Origin: Bog-159 sp050011755
GTDB taxonomy: Bacteria; Acidobacteriota; Terriglobia; Bryobacterales; Bryobacteraceae
NCBI GenBank assembly: GCA_050011755.1
Contig: JBEKIM010000002.1
Coordinates: 1-56,059, forward strand
Direction of reading: 5' to 3'
Length of the DNA stretch: 56,059 nucleotides
Shown: piece by piece, positions 33,734 to 42,577 of the stretch
Numbering within the stretch: the first letter of the stretch is position 1
Layout: every line of letters starts with the position of its first letter
Position numbers and translations under genes: made by a program
Notes under the pieces: model-generated
The model's database searches: none
The model's input: the letters and a program-made list of their open reading frames with translations, nothing else
What the model was told of the DNA's origin: nothing

Positions 33734-35189
33734 CATCGCACCCGCCGGCATCGAGTATCTCCGGTTCCTGCCGGAGATCATCCTGGTCGTGGCTGGTACC
33801 CTGCTGATGGTGCTGGATGTGATCCTGCGCAAGCAAGCGCGGGAGATCTACGGGCACATCTCGATTCTGGCTCTGTTGGCGGCCATGGCCGCCGCGGTGT
33901 TCGCCTACTCGTCGCCCGGGCCGGCATTCTCCGGCATGCTGATGGTGGATGGATTCGCCACCTTCTTCCGGGTGCTGGTGATCGGCGTCGGCATCCTGAC
34001 CGTACTTGCGTCTTACCGCTTCCTGCAACGTGAAGGCGCGGAGCCCGGCGAATATCACGCCCTCTTATTATTTTCGATCGCCGGCCAGTGCGTCATGGTT
34101 TCCGCCAATGAACTGATCATGATCTTCATCGGCCTGGAAATCTCGTCGATCGCGAGCTACGTGCTGGCCGGTTATTTGCGCGACGATCAGCGCGCCAACG
34201 AGGCGGCGCTGAAGTATTTCCTGCTGGGATCGTTCGCCACCGCATTTTTTCTGTACGGCGTCGCGGTGGTCTACGGCATGACCGGATCGACCTACCTGAA
34301 CGCGATCCGCATGGCTCTGGTTGGCAGTCCCACGGCGCCGGCACCGGTGTTCATCGGGGTCGCGGTGGCGTTGATGTTCGTGGGCCTGGGCTTCAAGGTT
34401 TCCGGTGCGCCGTTCCAGGTCTGGGCGCCGGACGTTTACCAGGGCGCGCCAACGCCCGTCTCCGCGTTCCTGACGACGGGTCCGAAAGCGGCGGCATTCG
34501 CCATATTTCTGCGTATCTTTATGACGGCTTTCGAGCCGATCGCGCGCGATTGGTATCCACTGTTCTGGGGATCGGCGCTATTGTCGATGACTATCGGCAA
34601 CTTCGCCGCGCTCACGCAGTCGAACGTGAAACGGCTGCTGGGTTATAGCTCGATCGCACATGCCGGATACGTGTTGGTGGCGCTGGCCGCCCGCTCAAGC
34701 GGGGGCACGGCCGCGGCCATGTTCTACCTGGCCGCATATGCCTTCATGAATATCGGCGCATTCGCCGTGGTTTCGCACCTTTCGGGCAAGGGCGAGCGTT
34801 TCCTGAGCGTGGACGATTTCGCAGGTCTGGCGGTGAAAGAACCCGGTACGGCCGCTCTGCTGACGATTTTCCTGCTGTCGCTGATCGGCGTGCCGCTCAC
34901 CGGCGGCTTCTTCGGCAAATTCTATATCTTCAAAGCCGCTCTGAGCGCACACCTCGTTTGGTTGACGGTGTTGGGACTCTTGAACAGCGCCGTGGCGGCG
35001 TATTACTATCTGCGCATCCTGGTGGCCATGTACATGCGCGAGCCTTCCGAAGCGACCGCCGAATTGGAGCCGCTGTCATTGGGCTTGCGGGCGGCGCTGG
35101 TCATTCCGGCGTTAGGCACTCTGTTCCTCGGCATCTTCCCGGCTTGGGTGATGGACTTTGCGGGCAAGTCGTCCGCGCTGGTGAAATAG
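33723..35189 (+). CDS. nuoN: NADH-quinone oxidoreductase subunit N
   Basis: This 488-residue proton-pumping subunit has about 14 helices, with the key Glu in LIMIFIGLEISSIASYVL and Lys in the segment GAPFQVWAPDVYQGAPTPVS. It is the last gene of the operon. No strong terminator hairpin follows; the next sequence is a permease relic in the opposite direction. Confidence 0.97.
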   Translation: MPVSIAPAGIEYLRFLPEIILVVAGTLLMVLDVILRKQAREIYGHISILALLAAMAAAVFAYSSPGPAFSGMLMVDGFATFFRVLVIGVGILTVLASYRFLQREGAEPGEYHALLLFSIAGQCVMVSANELIMIFIGLEISSIASYVLAGYLRDDQRANEAALKYFLLGSFATAFFLYGVAVVYGMTGSTYLNAIRMALVGSPTAPAPVFIGVAVALMFVGLGFKVSGAPFQVWAPDVYQGAPTPVSAFLTTGPKAAAFAIFLRIFMTAFEPIARDWYPLFWGSALLSMTIGNFAALTQSNVKRLLGYSSIAHAGYVLVALAARSSGGTAAAMFYLAAYAFMNIGAFAVVSHLSGKGERFLSVDDFAGLAVKEPGTAALLTIFLLSLIGVPLTGGFFGKFYIFKAALSAHLVWLTVLGLLNSAVAAYYYLRILVAMYMREPSEATAELEPLSLGLRAALVIPALGTLFLGIFPAWVMDFAGKSSALVK

Positions 35190-35203
35190 AAGCACCGGCG
35201 GCC

Positions 35204-35299
35204 TCACTCGTAGCGTAGCGCCGCGATGGGATCGAGGCGCGGCGCTTTCATGCCGCGGGTGTTTATGATGCGCTCGGTTAGGAGAAGCGTACCCATCTT
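35204..35299 (-). pseudogene. Relic of an acidobacterial ADOP/MacB-like permease C-terminus
   Basis: The minus strand ends with KAPRLDPIAALRYE and a stop, the C-terminal tail shared by MacB-like ABC permeases of the ADOP (acidobacterial duplicated orphan permease) type. About 30 codons upstream still look related; beyond about 35300 the frame becomes unconvincing and no membrane helices are present. The full protein should be about 800 residues, so this is a decayed or truncated copy. The 266-nt gap between nuoN and the NHL gene holds nothing else I can name. Confidence 0.6.
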
Positions 35300-35455
35300 G
35301 CGCGTGCCGCTACATGGACTCCCGCCATGGCAGCACACGATTGCTTTGGAAGCTGCGGCGGCAGCGCCATGCTTGTGTTTGAGGCCAGCGCTGGGACGCT
35401 CCCTAACGGTCGCGGCTCGGCCGCTTGGGATCAACTTCTCCACTTTCAAGTTTAG

Positions 35456-36514
35456 TTAGGCCACCTTGCGGAGCCGGCTCACGCGGCCCACTTCCACCCA
35501 CTCGACCACGAAGATGTTGCCTTCGTGATCGAAGCACGCGCCGTGCGGACACACGAATTTGCCAGGCGTAAAGTGGTCGCGGCTCTGCTTGCGCAGATCG
35601 GTCCACGTCTTGGCCGCGCTATCGTCGCCCAAGTGTTCGATCACCTGGTTCTCGCGGTCGATGAGGGTCACGCGCGCGCCCAGGTCCGGGATCACGAACT
35701 CGCCGTGCCGCTCGCTGAAGTGGCAGGGCAGGTTCACGCCACCCACGAAGCTTACATGTTTGCCGTCCAGCGTGAAGTATTGCAGCCGCGCGTTGGCGCG
35801 GTCGGCCACCAATAGCAGCGGCTGCGGCCCACGCAGGTCCACGGTGATGCCGTGCGGGCAATCCAACTGGCCGGGCTCCTTGCCTTTGCCGCCGAACGTG
35901 CGGATAAACTCGCCCTTGCCGTTGTACTGGTTGATGTAGCTGGAGCCGTAGCCATCGCCCACGTAGATATCGCCGTTGGGTGCGATGGCCAGATTGGTGG
36001 GGCTATATTTAGTGGCCGGCTTGCCATCTTTATCGACCTTGTAAAACTCGGATTCCTTGGGGTAGCCGAGCGTGAAGACTTCCTCGCCATCGAGCGTCGT
36101 CTTCACCACGATCGCGCGCTTGGTGTCGCACAGATAGAGAAACTCCCGGCTGCCTTCCCGGCGGATGTGCAGCCCGTGCGCGCCGCCCTGGAACTGCTTG
36201 CCCCACGACTTCACGAACTTGCCCCGATGGTCGAAGACCACCATGGAATCGTGGCTCTCGCTCGCGTCGTTGACCGTGTGGTGCACGTAGATGCGCGCCT
36301 GAGAATCTTCGCAGACGCCGTGCGTATTGCCGTACTTGATGTTGGCCGGCAGTTCGCCCCAATCGTGCGTGCACTCGTACTTGTGATCGCCCTCGCCCAG
36401 GACCGGTTTGGCGCTACCGGATTTGTTTTGCGCTCCGAGAATGATCGGGCCGCAGCCGGCCAGCGCGCCGGCGCCGATTCCGCGAATAAATCCGCGGCGG
36501 GATGTTTCTGGCAT
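35456..36514 (-). CDS. Tat-exported NHL-repeat beta-propeller protein
   Basis: This 352-residue protein has a twin-arginine signal (ETSRRGFIRGIGAGALAGC) and then repeated NHL-type blades: FDHRGKFVKSWGKQFQGGAHG, SPTNLAIAPNGDIYVGDGYG, FIRTFGGKGKEPGQLDCPHG, and HGACFDHEGNIFVVEW. The family includes the lyase half of peptidyl-glycine alpha-amidating enzymes, but here it is likely a six-bladed binding or lyase-like protein of unknown substrate. A Cys ends the signal hydrophobic run, so it could be lipid-anchored. The gene is divergent from the alcohol dehydrogenase, 37 nt away. Confidence 0.82.
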   Translation of the reverse strand: MPETSRRGFIRGIGAGALAGCGPIILGAQNKSGSAKPVLGEGDHKYECTHDWGELPANIKYGNTHGVCEDSQARIYVHHTVNDASESHDSMVVFDHRGKFVKSWGKQFQGGAHGLHIRREGSREFLYLCDTKRAIVVKTTLDGEEVFTLGYPKESEFYKVDKDGKPATKYSPTNLAIAPNGDIYVGDGYGSSYINQYNGKGEFIRTFGGKGKEPGQLDCPHGITVDLRGPQPLLLVADRANARLQYFTLDGKHVSFVGGVNLPCHFSERHGEFVIPDLGARVTLIDRENQVIEHLGDDSAAKTWTDLRKQSRDHFTPGKFVCPHGACFDHEGNIFVVEWVEVGRVSRLRKVA

Positions 36515-36551
36515 GTACCCTCCGTGCTTCTGCGTGCGCTATTTTAGCAGA

Positions 36552-37685
36552 ATGTGTTTTCATAGTGATGTGACTGTCTCGACGTTCAGCTTTCCCACCG
36601 CCATCCTGTTCGGCGCGGGCGCAGTCGGCCGCCTGCCCGAGGAATTGAGCAAGCGGGGCATTACGCGTCCGCTGCTGGTGACCGACGCCGGCCTGGCGCG
36701 CACTCCGGTGTTCGAGCGAGTCGCGAGCCTGGCGCCCGGCGCGGCGGTCTTCTCTTCCGTGGATCCGAATCCTACCGAAAGCAACGTACTCGCGGGCCTG
36801 GCACTTTATCAGCAGAATCGCTGCAACGGCATTGTCGGGGTAGGCGGCGGATCGCCCCTGGATGCGGCGAAGGCCATCCGGCTCAAAGTCACCCACGAGC
36901 TCCCGCTGGCCGAATACGACGATCTGCTGGACGGCGCGGATCGCATTTCGGCGAACGTGCCGCCCTTGATCGCCGTTGCGACCACGGCGGGCACCGGCAG
37001 CGAAGTATCCCGCTCCACCGTGATTACGATTACGGCCACGAACCGCAAGACCGTGGTCTTCAGCGCTCACCTGATCCCCACGCTGGCCATCGCCGATCCC
37101 GAGCTGACCTTGGATCTGCCGCCGCGCCTGACCGCGGGCACCGGCATGGACGCGTTCACGCACAACGTGGAAGCTTACATTTCGAAGGGCTACCATCCGA
37201 TCTGCGACGCCATCGCGTTGTCTGGCGCGCGCATGGTTTGGGAGAATCTCCCGCGCGTGATGGCCGATGCGCGGGACCTGGACGCACGCTCCCAAATGAT
37301 GATGGCTTCCATCATGGGGGCCATCGCATTTCAGAAGGGGTTAGGCGCCGTGCATTCGCTGGCGCACCCGCTCTCGTCGGATTGCGGTATGCATCACGGC
37401 ACGGCCAATGCGGTGCTGCTGCCGTTCGTGCTGGAGTTCAATCGTCCGGCAGTCGAGCGGCGCCTGCGGGATCTGGAAGCACAGTTCGGCGGGGGCGAGA
37501 TCGTCGCCGCGGTCCGCGATTTGAACCGGCGCGTGGGCATCGCGCCCCATCTGCGGGATTATGGTGTGACTGAAGCCGTGCTGCCGGCGCTGGCCGATAA
37601 GGCGATTCAGGATGGCTGTCATCTGCTGAACCCCCGCCCTTGCACGCGTGAGGATCTGCTGGCGCTGTACCGCGCGGCTTTGTGA
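36552..37685 (+). CDS. Iron-containing alcohol dehydrogenase (group III)
   Basis: This 377-residue enzyme has the NAD-binding loop GVGGGSPLDAAKAIR, the family signature TTAGTGSEVSRSTVI, and metal ligands in GTGMDAFTHNVEAYI (Asp), LGAVHSLAHPLS (His pair) and DCGMHHGTANAVLLP (His). It oxidises or reduces an alcohol/aldehyde pair; the substrate is unknown. I chose ATG 36552; a GTG at 36570 is an alternative, and longer in-frame starts overlap the divergent gene. Confidence 0.9.
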   Translation: MCFHSDVTVSTFSFPTAILFGAGAVGRLPEELSKRGITRPLLVTDAGLARTPVFERVASLAPGAAVFSSVDPNPTESNVLAGLALYQQNRCNGIVGVGGGSPLDAAKAIRLKVTHELPLAEYDDLLDGADRISANVPPLIAVATTAGTGSEVSRSTVITITATNRKTVVFSAHLIPTLAIADPELTLDLPPRLTAGTGMDAFTHNVEAYISKGYHPICDAIALSGARMVWENLPRVMADARDLDARSQMMMASIMGAIAFQKGLGAVHSLAHPLSSDCGMHHGTANAVLLPFVLEFNRPAVERRLRDLEAQFGGGEIVAAVRDLNRRVGIAPHLRDYGVTEAVLPALADKAIQDGCHLLNPRPCTREDLLALYRAAL

Positions 37686-37692
37686 TAGTTTC

Positions 37693-37724
37693 AAGCGGCG
37701 GGCGGCCTGCGAGACCGCCGCTGC
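37693..37724. repeat. Modular hairpin repeat copy F (divergent)
   Basis: Between two plus-strand genes the hairpin ggcggcctgcgagaccgcc (37701-37719) forms an 8-bp stem with one C-A mismatch and is followed by GCTGC. The same GCTGC suffix follows the ggcgaac hairpin in copy A, which links it to the family. Confidence 0.55.
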
Positions 37725-37773
37725 AAAGAGTCCGCCTCACCACAGCGAAACCCGCTACACTAGCAGTTGTCAG

Positions 37774-38277
37774 ATGCAAGTCTTGCAAGCGGGACAATAC
37801 AAGCTGATCTTCCTGGAATTGGAACCGGAGCTGGTGGCCAACATCGCCAAGCAAGCCGGATTCGATACCAAGCTGAAGGACACACAACGAAGTATCACGC
37901 TGGATCTTACGGCGGCGGGCCGGCAAGCGCCCCTGCTGCTGTTCGACGCCGCCGATCCCGCCAACCTCGGCTGGTTCTCGCGCTGCCAGTTTTATATCGA
38001 TGGGCGCAGCGGCGGCGTCATGCAGACGCCCATCAGCCTGGCCAACAAGCGCGACCGCGGCGGTAAGGCGCAGCCCAATTCCGTGCGCGTGAATATCGCC
38101 AAGGAACTGCCCGCCAGTTTCCGGCTGCCCGGCAAGCAGCCCCTCACCGAGCAAGTTCTCTATGCGCTCCTGTTCAACTTCCTAAATGCGCTGATGAAGA
38201 CGGGCGTGGCCGTCTGCGGTGGAAACGCCGTGCAGGCGCTGGCCGGCCGTACCGAAGGCATCGGGCCGCGCAACTGA
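37774..38277 (+). CDS. Uncharacterised conserved protein
   Basis: This 167-residue soluble protein has no signal peptide or membrane segment. It has a beta-rich N-terminal half (YKLIFLELEPELVANIAKQA, then QAPLLLFDAADPANLGWFSR) and a helical end (TEQVLYALLFNFLNALMKTG). A longer in-frame extension back to 37648 overlaps the alcohol dehydrogenase and is rejected. I do not recognise the family. It ends 3 nt from the convergent tonB-like gene. Confidence 0.6.
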   Translation: MQVLQAGQYKLIFLELEPELVANIAKQAGFDTKLKDTQRSITLDLTAAGRQAPLLLFDAADPANLGWFSRCQFYIDGRSGGVMQTPISLANKRDRGGKAQPNSVRVNIAKELPASFRLPGKQPLTEQVLYALLFNFLNALMKTGVAVCGGNAVQALAGRTEGIGPRN

Positions 38278-38280
38278 CCG

Positions 38281-39036
38281 TCATTTCTGCAGCGTGAAGG
38301 TCACATCGATCGTGGTGGCCACTTCTACAGGATCGCCGTTCAAAAACGTGGGCCGGAAGGTCCACTGTTCGACCGCGGCCAGGGCCGCCGGAATCAGCAG
38401 CGGGTGTCCGCTGACCGCGCGCAGGTTGAGGATGGCGCCTTCGCGCGAGATGACGGCTTCCAGGCGCACGGTTCCCTCGATGCGCGCCGCCCGGGCGAGT
38501 TGGGGATAAACAGGCCGCGGTCCGGAAAGCAGCTTGCCTTGCTGCACGGATCCCCCCACCTTGATGCGCGGCGGCGTGGCCGGCGGCGACGGCTGCTTTT
38601 TCACGACGGGTTGGGGCGGCGGGGGCGTGGCCGTCATGGACCCGACCAAGCTGTCGATGACGCCGTTGCCCGATCCATTCGAGAAGCCAATGCCGCCGGG
38701 CAACCCCACGCCGTTGTCCGCGGACAACACGGGTTCCGAATCCTGCAGGATGACGGCTTTGTCGGGAATCTTCGTTGGCAATACCAACCCTTTAGCCGTA
38801 AACTGCGGCGGGACAACATTGGCCGGCTTCGACTGCGCCTGGGCCTGCGGGGCGTGGTGGTGCATGGCAGGGGGCGGTTCCGGCAGACTGATCCAGGAGA
38901 GGCGGTGCGGCAGCGCGTCGGTGCCCACCAGGGGAGCCAGGATGGCTACTCCGATCATCGCCAGTTGCGCTATGAACGAAACCACTACCGTCCACGGCTT
39001 ACGCGTGCGTTCAGAGACACCAATAGCCTCAAACAT
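38281..39036 (-). CDS. TonB-family energy transducer
   Basis: This 251-residue protein has one N-terminal membrane helix (VVSFIAQLAMIGVAILAPLVG), a Pro/His/Gln-rich periplasmic linker with PPPPQPVVKKQPSPP, and a C-terminal TonB domain (QGKLLSGPRPVYPQLARAA, IEGTVRLEAVISREGAI, AALAAVEQWTFRPTFLNG). It carries proton-motive energy to outer-membrane receptors or has a role in envelope transport. No exbB/exbD genes are adjacent. It is divergent from the KdpE-like regulator. Confidence 0.87.
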   Translation of the reverse strand: MFEAIGVSERTRKPWTVVVSFIAQLAMIGVAILAPLVGTDALPHRLSWISLPEPPPAMHHHAPQAQAQSKPANVVPPQFTAKGLVLPTKIPDKAVILQDSEPVLSADNGVGLPGGIGFSNGSGNGVIDSLVGSMTATPPPPQPVVKKQPSPPATPPRIKVGGSVQQGKLLSGPRPVYPQLARAARIEGTVRLEAVISREGAILNLRAVSGHPLLIPAALAAVEQWTFRPTFLNGDPVEVATTIDVTFTLQK

Positions 39037-39178
39037 TTCATCCTCCTTTTGACTTATCCGATTTCCGGCCGATCTGACTGATTCGACACCCGGGGGCGAG
39101 AGTAAGTTCCAGGCGGGCTTATGGAATCCTCACATCGCCCTAACGACTTCTTTATCGGGCGAAATCTATCCTGATTCA

Positions 39179-39880
39179 ATGAGCGCACGCATACTCGTAG
39201 TGGACGACGAGCCCCAGATCCGGCGCGTGATGCGCGTCACTCTGGGCGGCGCGGGTTACGTGGTGGCGGACGCGCGCAGCGGCGAAGAGGGGATCCAAAA
39301 GCTGCGCGAGGAGCGTTTCGACCTGGTGTTGCTGGATGTCAACCTGCCCGGCATCGGCGGCATCGAAACCTGCCGGCAGATTCGCGCGCGATCCGATGTA
39401 CGGGTGATGATCCTGACCGTCCGCAATAGTAACGAGGACGCCGTGGCCGCGCTGGACGCGGGCGCCGACGATTACGTGACCAAGCCTTTCAGTATGGATG
39501 TTCTGCTGGCGCGCGTGCGGGCCAACCTGCGGCGCTCCGCGCCGGTAACGGAGCCGGGGGCCGATATCGTCAGGTTCGGCAACGTTGAGATTCGCGTGAC
39601 GGCCCGGCGCGTGATGGTAGATGCCAAGGAAGTCCGGCTGACGCCGAAGGAATTCGACTTGCTGCGTTTCCTGGTCTCCAACGACGATGTGGCCCTGCCG
39701 CACGAGCGCATCCTGCAAGCGGTGTGGGGACCCGACTACGGCAATGAGGTACAGTATCTGCGCGTCTTCATCAAACAACTGCGCAAGAAACTGGAGCCGG
39801 ATCCAGGCCGGCCGCAGTATATTCTGACCGAGCCTTGGCTAGGGTACCGGTTCCGCATGCCGCAGGCGGAACCGGTATAA
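39179..39880 (+). CDS. KdpE-like OmpR-family response regulator
   Basis: This 233-residue regulator has a receiver domain with Asp9/Asp10, phosphoacceptor Asp53 (LVLLDVNLPG), Thr80 and Lys102, and a winged-helix output domain ending RPQYILTEPWLGYRFRM, the KdpE-type signature. KdpE normally controls potassium uptake with the kinase KdpD, but neither kdp genes nor a histidine kinase is nearby. The 142-nt upstream gap holds TCGCCC/GGGCGA arms (39135-39140, 39157-39162) that may be an operator. Confidence 0.88.
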   Translation: MSARILVVDDEPQIRRVMRVTLGGAGYVVADARSGEEGIQKLREERFDLVLLDVNLPGIGGIETCRQIRARSDVRVMILTVRNSNEDAVAALDAGADDYVTKPFSMDVLLARVRANLRRSAPVTEPGADIVRFGNVEIRVTARRVMVDAKEVRLTPKEFDLLRFLVSNDDVALPHERILQAVWGPDYGNEVQYLRVFIKQLRKKLEPDPGRPQYILTEPWLGYRFRMPQAEPV

Positions 39881-39888
39881 ACGCGTTC

Positions 39889-40812
39889 CTACTGAATAAA
39901 ACCGATCTTCTTCAAAGTACCCACCGGCTCCGGTTCTTCGAACTGGGTGAGGGCCATCTTCTCTCGGCCATTGACCAGGGCCACTCCGGCTGGCGCACTG
40001 ACAAACGGAAAAATCTTCTTCAACTGCGGCAGATCGTTGGATACGACCGCCTTCAGATGCGTGTCGTCGAGGAAACCCTGCGCAAACTGCGGCACGTTGA
40101 TAGGTACGGCCACGATGCGGGTATCGCCCCAGTTCAGTTTCGACATGCGCTTGGCGGCGTCCAGACAATGCAGGCACTCGGGGTCGAAATAGAAGATCAG
40201 AATCTTGCCCTGCTGTAGCGAATAGGGCTGACCGTTCACCGTGACCGTGTCGGGAGCCTTGGTGCCGGTCTGGCGCATGGAGACTACGCCATACGAGGCC
40301 GCCGCGAAGACTGCGATCGCACCCAGGATGGTCAACGCGGTGCGCGCGCCGCGCGCCGGCCTGGCCCATGCGCCCGCAACCACCGCCAGCAGAAGCATGA
40401 TCCCGTCGCCGATAAAGAAGTTCGGACCCACGGCGCGCTTGACCCACGGAAAGCAACTGCATTCGGCGCCGACCAAGTGGTTGTACTCGATGGCGATGAA
40501 AATCATGAAAGCGATCAACAGTGCGCCGCCCAGCCACGCTCCCCAGCGCCGGAAACGCGGGACGAGCAATAGGACAGCGGTAAAGGTTTCGGCGATACCG
40601 AAGCCAAGCGCCCCCGCCAAACTTAGCGATTGCGGCACGCGCGCCTGCGCCATACGCACGGCCGCGCCGGGCGCGTCGGTCAACTTCCAAAGGCCCGACA
40701 CGATAAATGTCAGTGCCAGGAGGATGGCAGCCACCCAACTCAACGTCGTCTTCCAACCAGGCAACTCGAACTCGGCCAGGCGCTGATGCGTCTGTGCCAT
40801 ACTGTGGTCCAT
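39889..40812 (-). CDS. MauE/DoxX-like membrane domain fused to a thioredoxin-like domain
   Basis: This protein of about 307 residues has four membrane helices (residues about 22-155) of MauE/DoxX type, with a Cys pair in AECSCFPW (118, 120), then a thioredoxin-like domain with CxxC in FDPECLHCLD (213-216). The pairing suggests that it passes electrons or disulfides across the membrane, as MauE and vitamin K epoxide reductase-like proteins do. GGAGG lies near the start region; the start could be 40821, 40812 or 40800. It is divergent from the next gene (18 nt). Confidence 0.8.
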   Translation of the reverse strand: MDHSMAQTHQRLAEFELPGWKTTLSWVAAILLALTFIVSGLWKLTDAPGAAVRMAQARVPQSLSLAGALGFGIAETFTAVLLLVPRFRRWGAWLGGALLIAFMIFIAIEYNHLVGAECSCFPWVKRAVGPNFFIGDGIMLLLAVVAGAWARPARGARTALTILGAIAVFAAASYGVVSMRQTGTKAPDTVTVNGQPYSLQQGKILIFYFDPECLHCLDAAKRMSKLNWGDTRIVAVPINVPQFAQGFLDDTHLKAVVSNDLPQLKKIFPFVSAPAGVALVNGREKMALTQFEEPEPVGTLKKIGFIQ

Positions 40813-40830
40813 GGCCTCCATTTTAACGAA

Positions 40831-41310
40831 ATGATCGCCGCGCTGCTGTTTCTGCTGGCCGCCCTGCCGCGCGCGCAGCCGATCGACGAGAACTTCGAGA
40901 TTCCCGCGCGCGACTGGCGGTACGTCCCGAGTCCGCTGACGGAACAACCAGCCATGGTGGATTGCCTCTTTCAAGCCGACCGGCAGGATGCCCAGGTGCG
41001 GCTGGTGCTGCTAAGTGAAGCGGATTTGAGCCTTTGGCGCGCGGGCCGCGACTATGAGGAGATCGCCGCCACGTCCCCCGGTCCGCACGGTATGCTGCGC
41101 ACGCCGGTACACGATACGGACACGTTCGTCGCAATCGAGAACCGCGGGCCGCGGGCCGTGCGGGTGCGGTTGCGTGTGTTTCTGGAGCAGCCGCGCGTGC
41201 GGTATCTCTCGCGCGGCCGCCAACTGGCGGTGATCCTGATCAGCTTCAGCGTCTTCTTTGCGATTGTGAGCCTGTCGGCGCGCAAACTGATGCGCTCAAT
41301 CAAGCGGTAA
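40831..41310 (+). CDS. Small membrane-anchored exported protein, uncharacterised
   Basis: This 159-residue protein has a signal peptide (MIAALLFLLAALPRAQP), a beta-rich soluble part (FVAIENRGPRAVRVRLRVFL) and a C-terminal helix (LAVILISFSVFFAIVSLSA) followed by basic residues. It is likely anchored in the inner membrane with its bulk in the periplasm. ATG 40831 is chosen; longer frames overlap the divergent MauE-like gene. It overlaps hemL at the convergent ends by 11 nt. Family not recognised. Confidence 0.6.
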   Translation: MIAALLFLLAALPRAQPIDENFEIPARDWRYVPSPLTEQPAMVDCLFQADRQDAQVRLVLLSEADLSLWRAGRDYEEIAATSPGPHGMLRTPVHDTDTFVAIENRGPRAVRVRLRVFLEQPRVRYLSRGRQLAVILISFSVFFAIVSLSARKLMRSIKR

Positions 41311-42568
41311 AATCGAAGGCGCTTTTCGCGGCTTCGGCAGTCTTGGCGATGTCTTCCGCGGTATGCGCGGCCGATACAAAAGCCGCTTCGAATTGCGAGG
41401 GCGGCAAGTAGATACCTTGCTCCAGCATGCGGCGATGGAATCGCGCGAATCTGGCGGTGTCGGCACGCTTGGCCGAATCCCAGTCCGTTACAGGCTGGTC
41501 CGTGAAGAACCATGTGAACATGGCGCCCACGCGATTCACTGTAATCCCCGCGGGCGCGGCGCCGGCGATAGCTGCCGCTGTGGTTTCCAACTCGCGATAA
41601 ACTTCCGGATGCGCCTTCAGATAGCGCAGCATGGCCAGACCCGCGGCCACTGCCAGCGGATTGCCCGATAGCGTACCCGCCTGATACACGGGTCCGACGG
41701 GCGCCACCGAGCGCATGATATCTGCGCGGCCGCCATAGGCGCCGATGGGTAAACCGCCGCCGATGACTTTGCCCAGCGTGGTCATGTCGGGCCGGATGCC
41801 AAAACGCGCCTGCGCGCCGCCATAGGCTACGCGGAAGCCGGTCATCACTTCGTCCAGGATCAGGAGGGCCCCATGCCGCGCGGTGATCTCGCGCAGCGCT
41901 TCCAGGAAGCCCGGCTGCGGCGGCACACAACCCATATTGCCCACCACCGGCTCCACGATCACGGAAGCGATCCGGTCGCCATGCGCGCGGAAAGCGGCTT
42001 CCACGGCATCCACCGAATTGAAAGGCAACGGCAGCGTGGTATCGGTAAAGCCCTTGGGCACGCCTTGCGTATCGGCGATACCCAGCGTAGCCAGACCGGA
42101 GCCGGCCTTCACCAGCAGCGAATCCACGTGGCCGTGATAGCAGCCTTCGAACTTCACCGTAAGGTCGCGGCCGGTGAAACCGCGCGCCACGCGGATGGCC
42201 GACATGGTGGCTTCCGTGCCGGAGTTGACCAGCCGCACCATTTCCATGGTCGGCACGGCATCGCGGATTCGCTCGGCGAGGTCGATTTCACGCTCGGTAG
42301 GCGCACCGAAGCTGGTACCCGTATCGAGCGCCTGGCGCACCGCGTCGATAATCGCGGGATGGCAGTGACCGAGCAGCAGAGGTCCCCAGGAGCCTACGTA
42401 GTCGATGTATTCATTGCCGTCGATGTCGAAGATATGGGATCCCTGGCCGCGCGCGATGAACGGCGGGTTGCCGCCCACGCCACGGTAGGCGCGCACGGGA
42501 GAGTTGACGCCTCCCGGAATCACTTTCTGCGCGCGTTCAAAGGCCGCTTCGGATTTGGTGCGAATCAT
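41300..42568 (-). CDS. hemL: Glutamate-1-semialdehyde 2,1-aminomutase
   Basis: This 422-residue PLP enzyme converts glutamate-1-semialdehyde to 5-aminolevulinate, the C5 route to haem. Key features are GGVNSPVRAYRGVGG near the N-terminus, VNSGTEATMSAIRVARG, EGCYHGHVDSLLVKAGSG, LILDEVMTGFRVAYGG and the catalytic Lys267 in TTLGKVIGGGLPIGAYGG. All of these are typical of GSAM rather than general class-III aminotransferases. Its neighbours are a geranylgeranyl reductase-like gene and a lipoprotein upstream on the same strand. Confidence 0.97.
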   Translation of the reverse strand: MIRTKSEAAFERAQKVIPGGVNSPVRAYRGVGGNPPFIARGQGSHIFDIDGNEYIDYVGSWGPLLLGHCHPAIIDAVRQALDTGTSFGAPTEREIDLAERIRDAVPTMEMVRLVNSGTEATMSAIRVARGFTGRDLTVKFEGCYHGHVDSLLVKAGSGLATLGIADTQGVPKGFTDTTLPLPFNSVDAVEAAFRAHGDRIASVIVEPVVGNMGCVPPQPGFLEALREITARHGALLILDEVMTGFRVAYGGAQARFGIRPDMTTLGKVIGGGLPIGAYGGRADIMRSVAPVGPVYQAGTLSGNPLAVAAGLAMLRYLKAHPEVYRELETTAAAIAGAAPAGITVNRVGAMFTWFFTDQPVTDWDSAKRADTARFARFHRRMLEQGIYLPPSQFEAAFVSAAHTAEDIAKTAEAAKSAFDFTA

Positions 42569-42577
42569 GTTCTGTGT

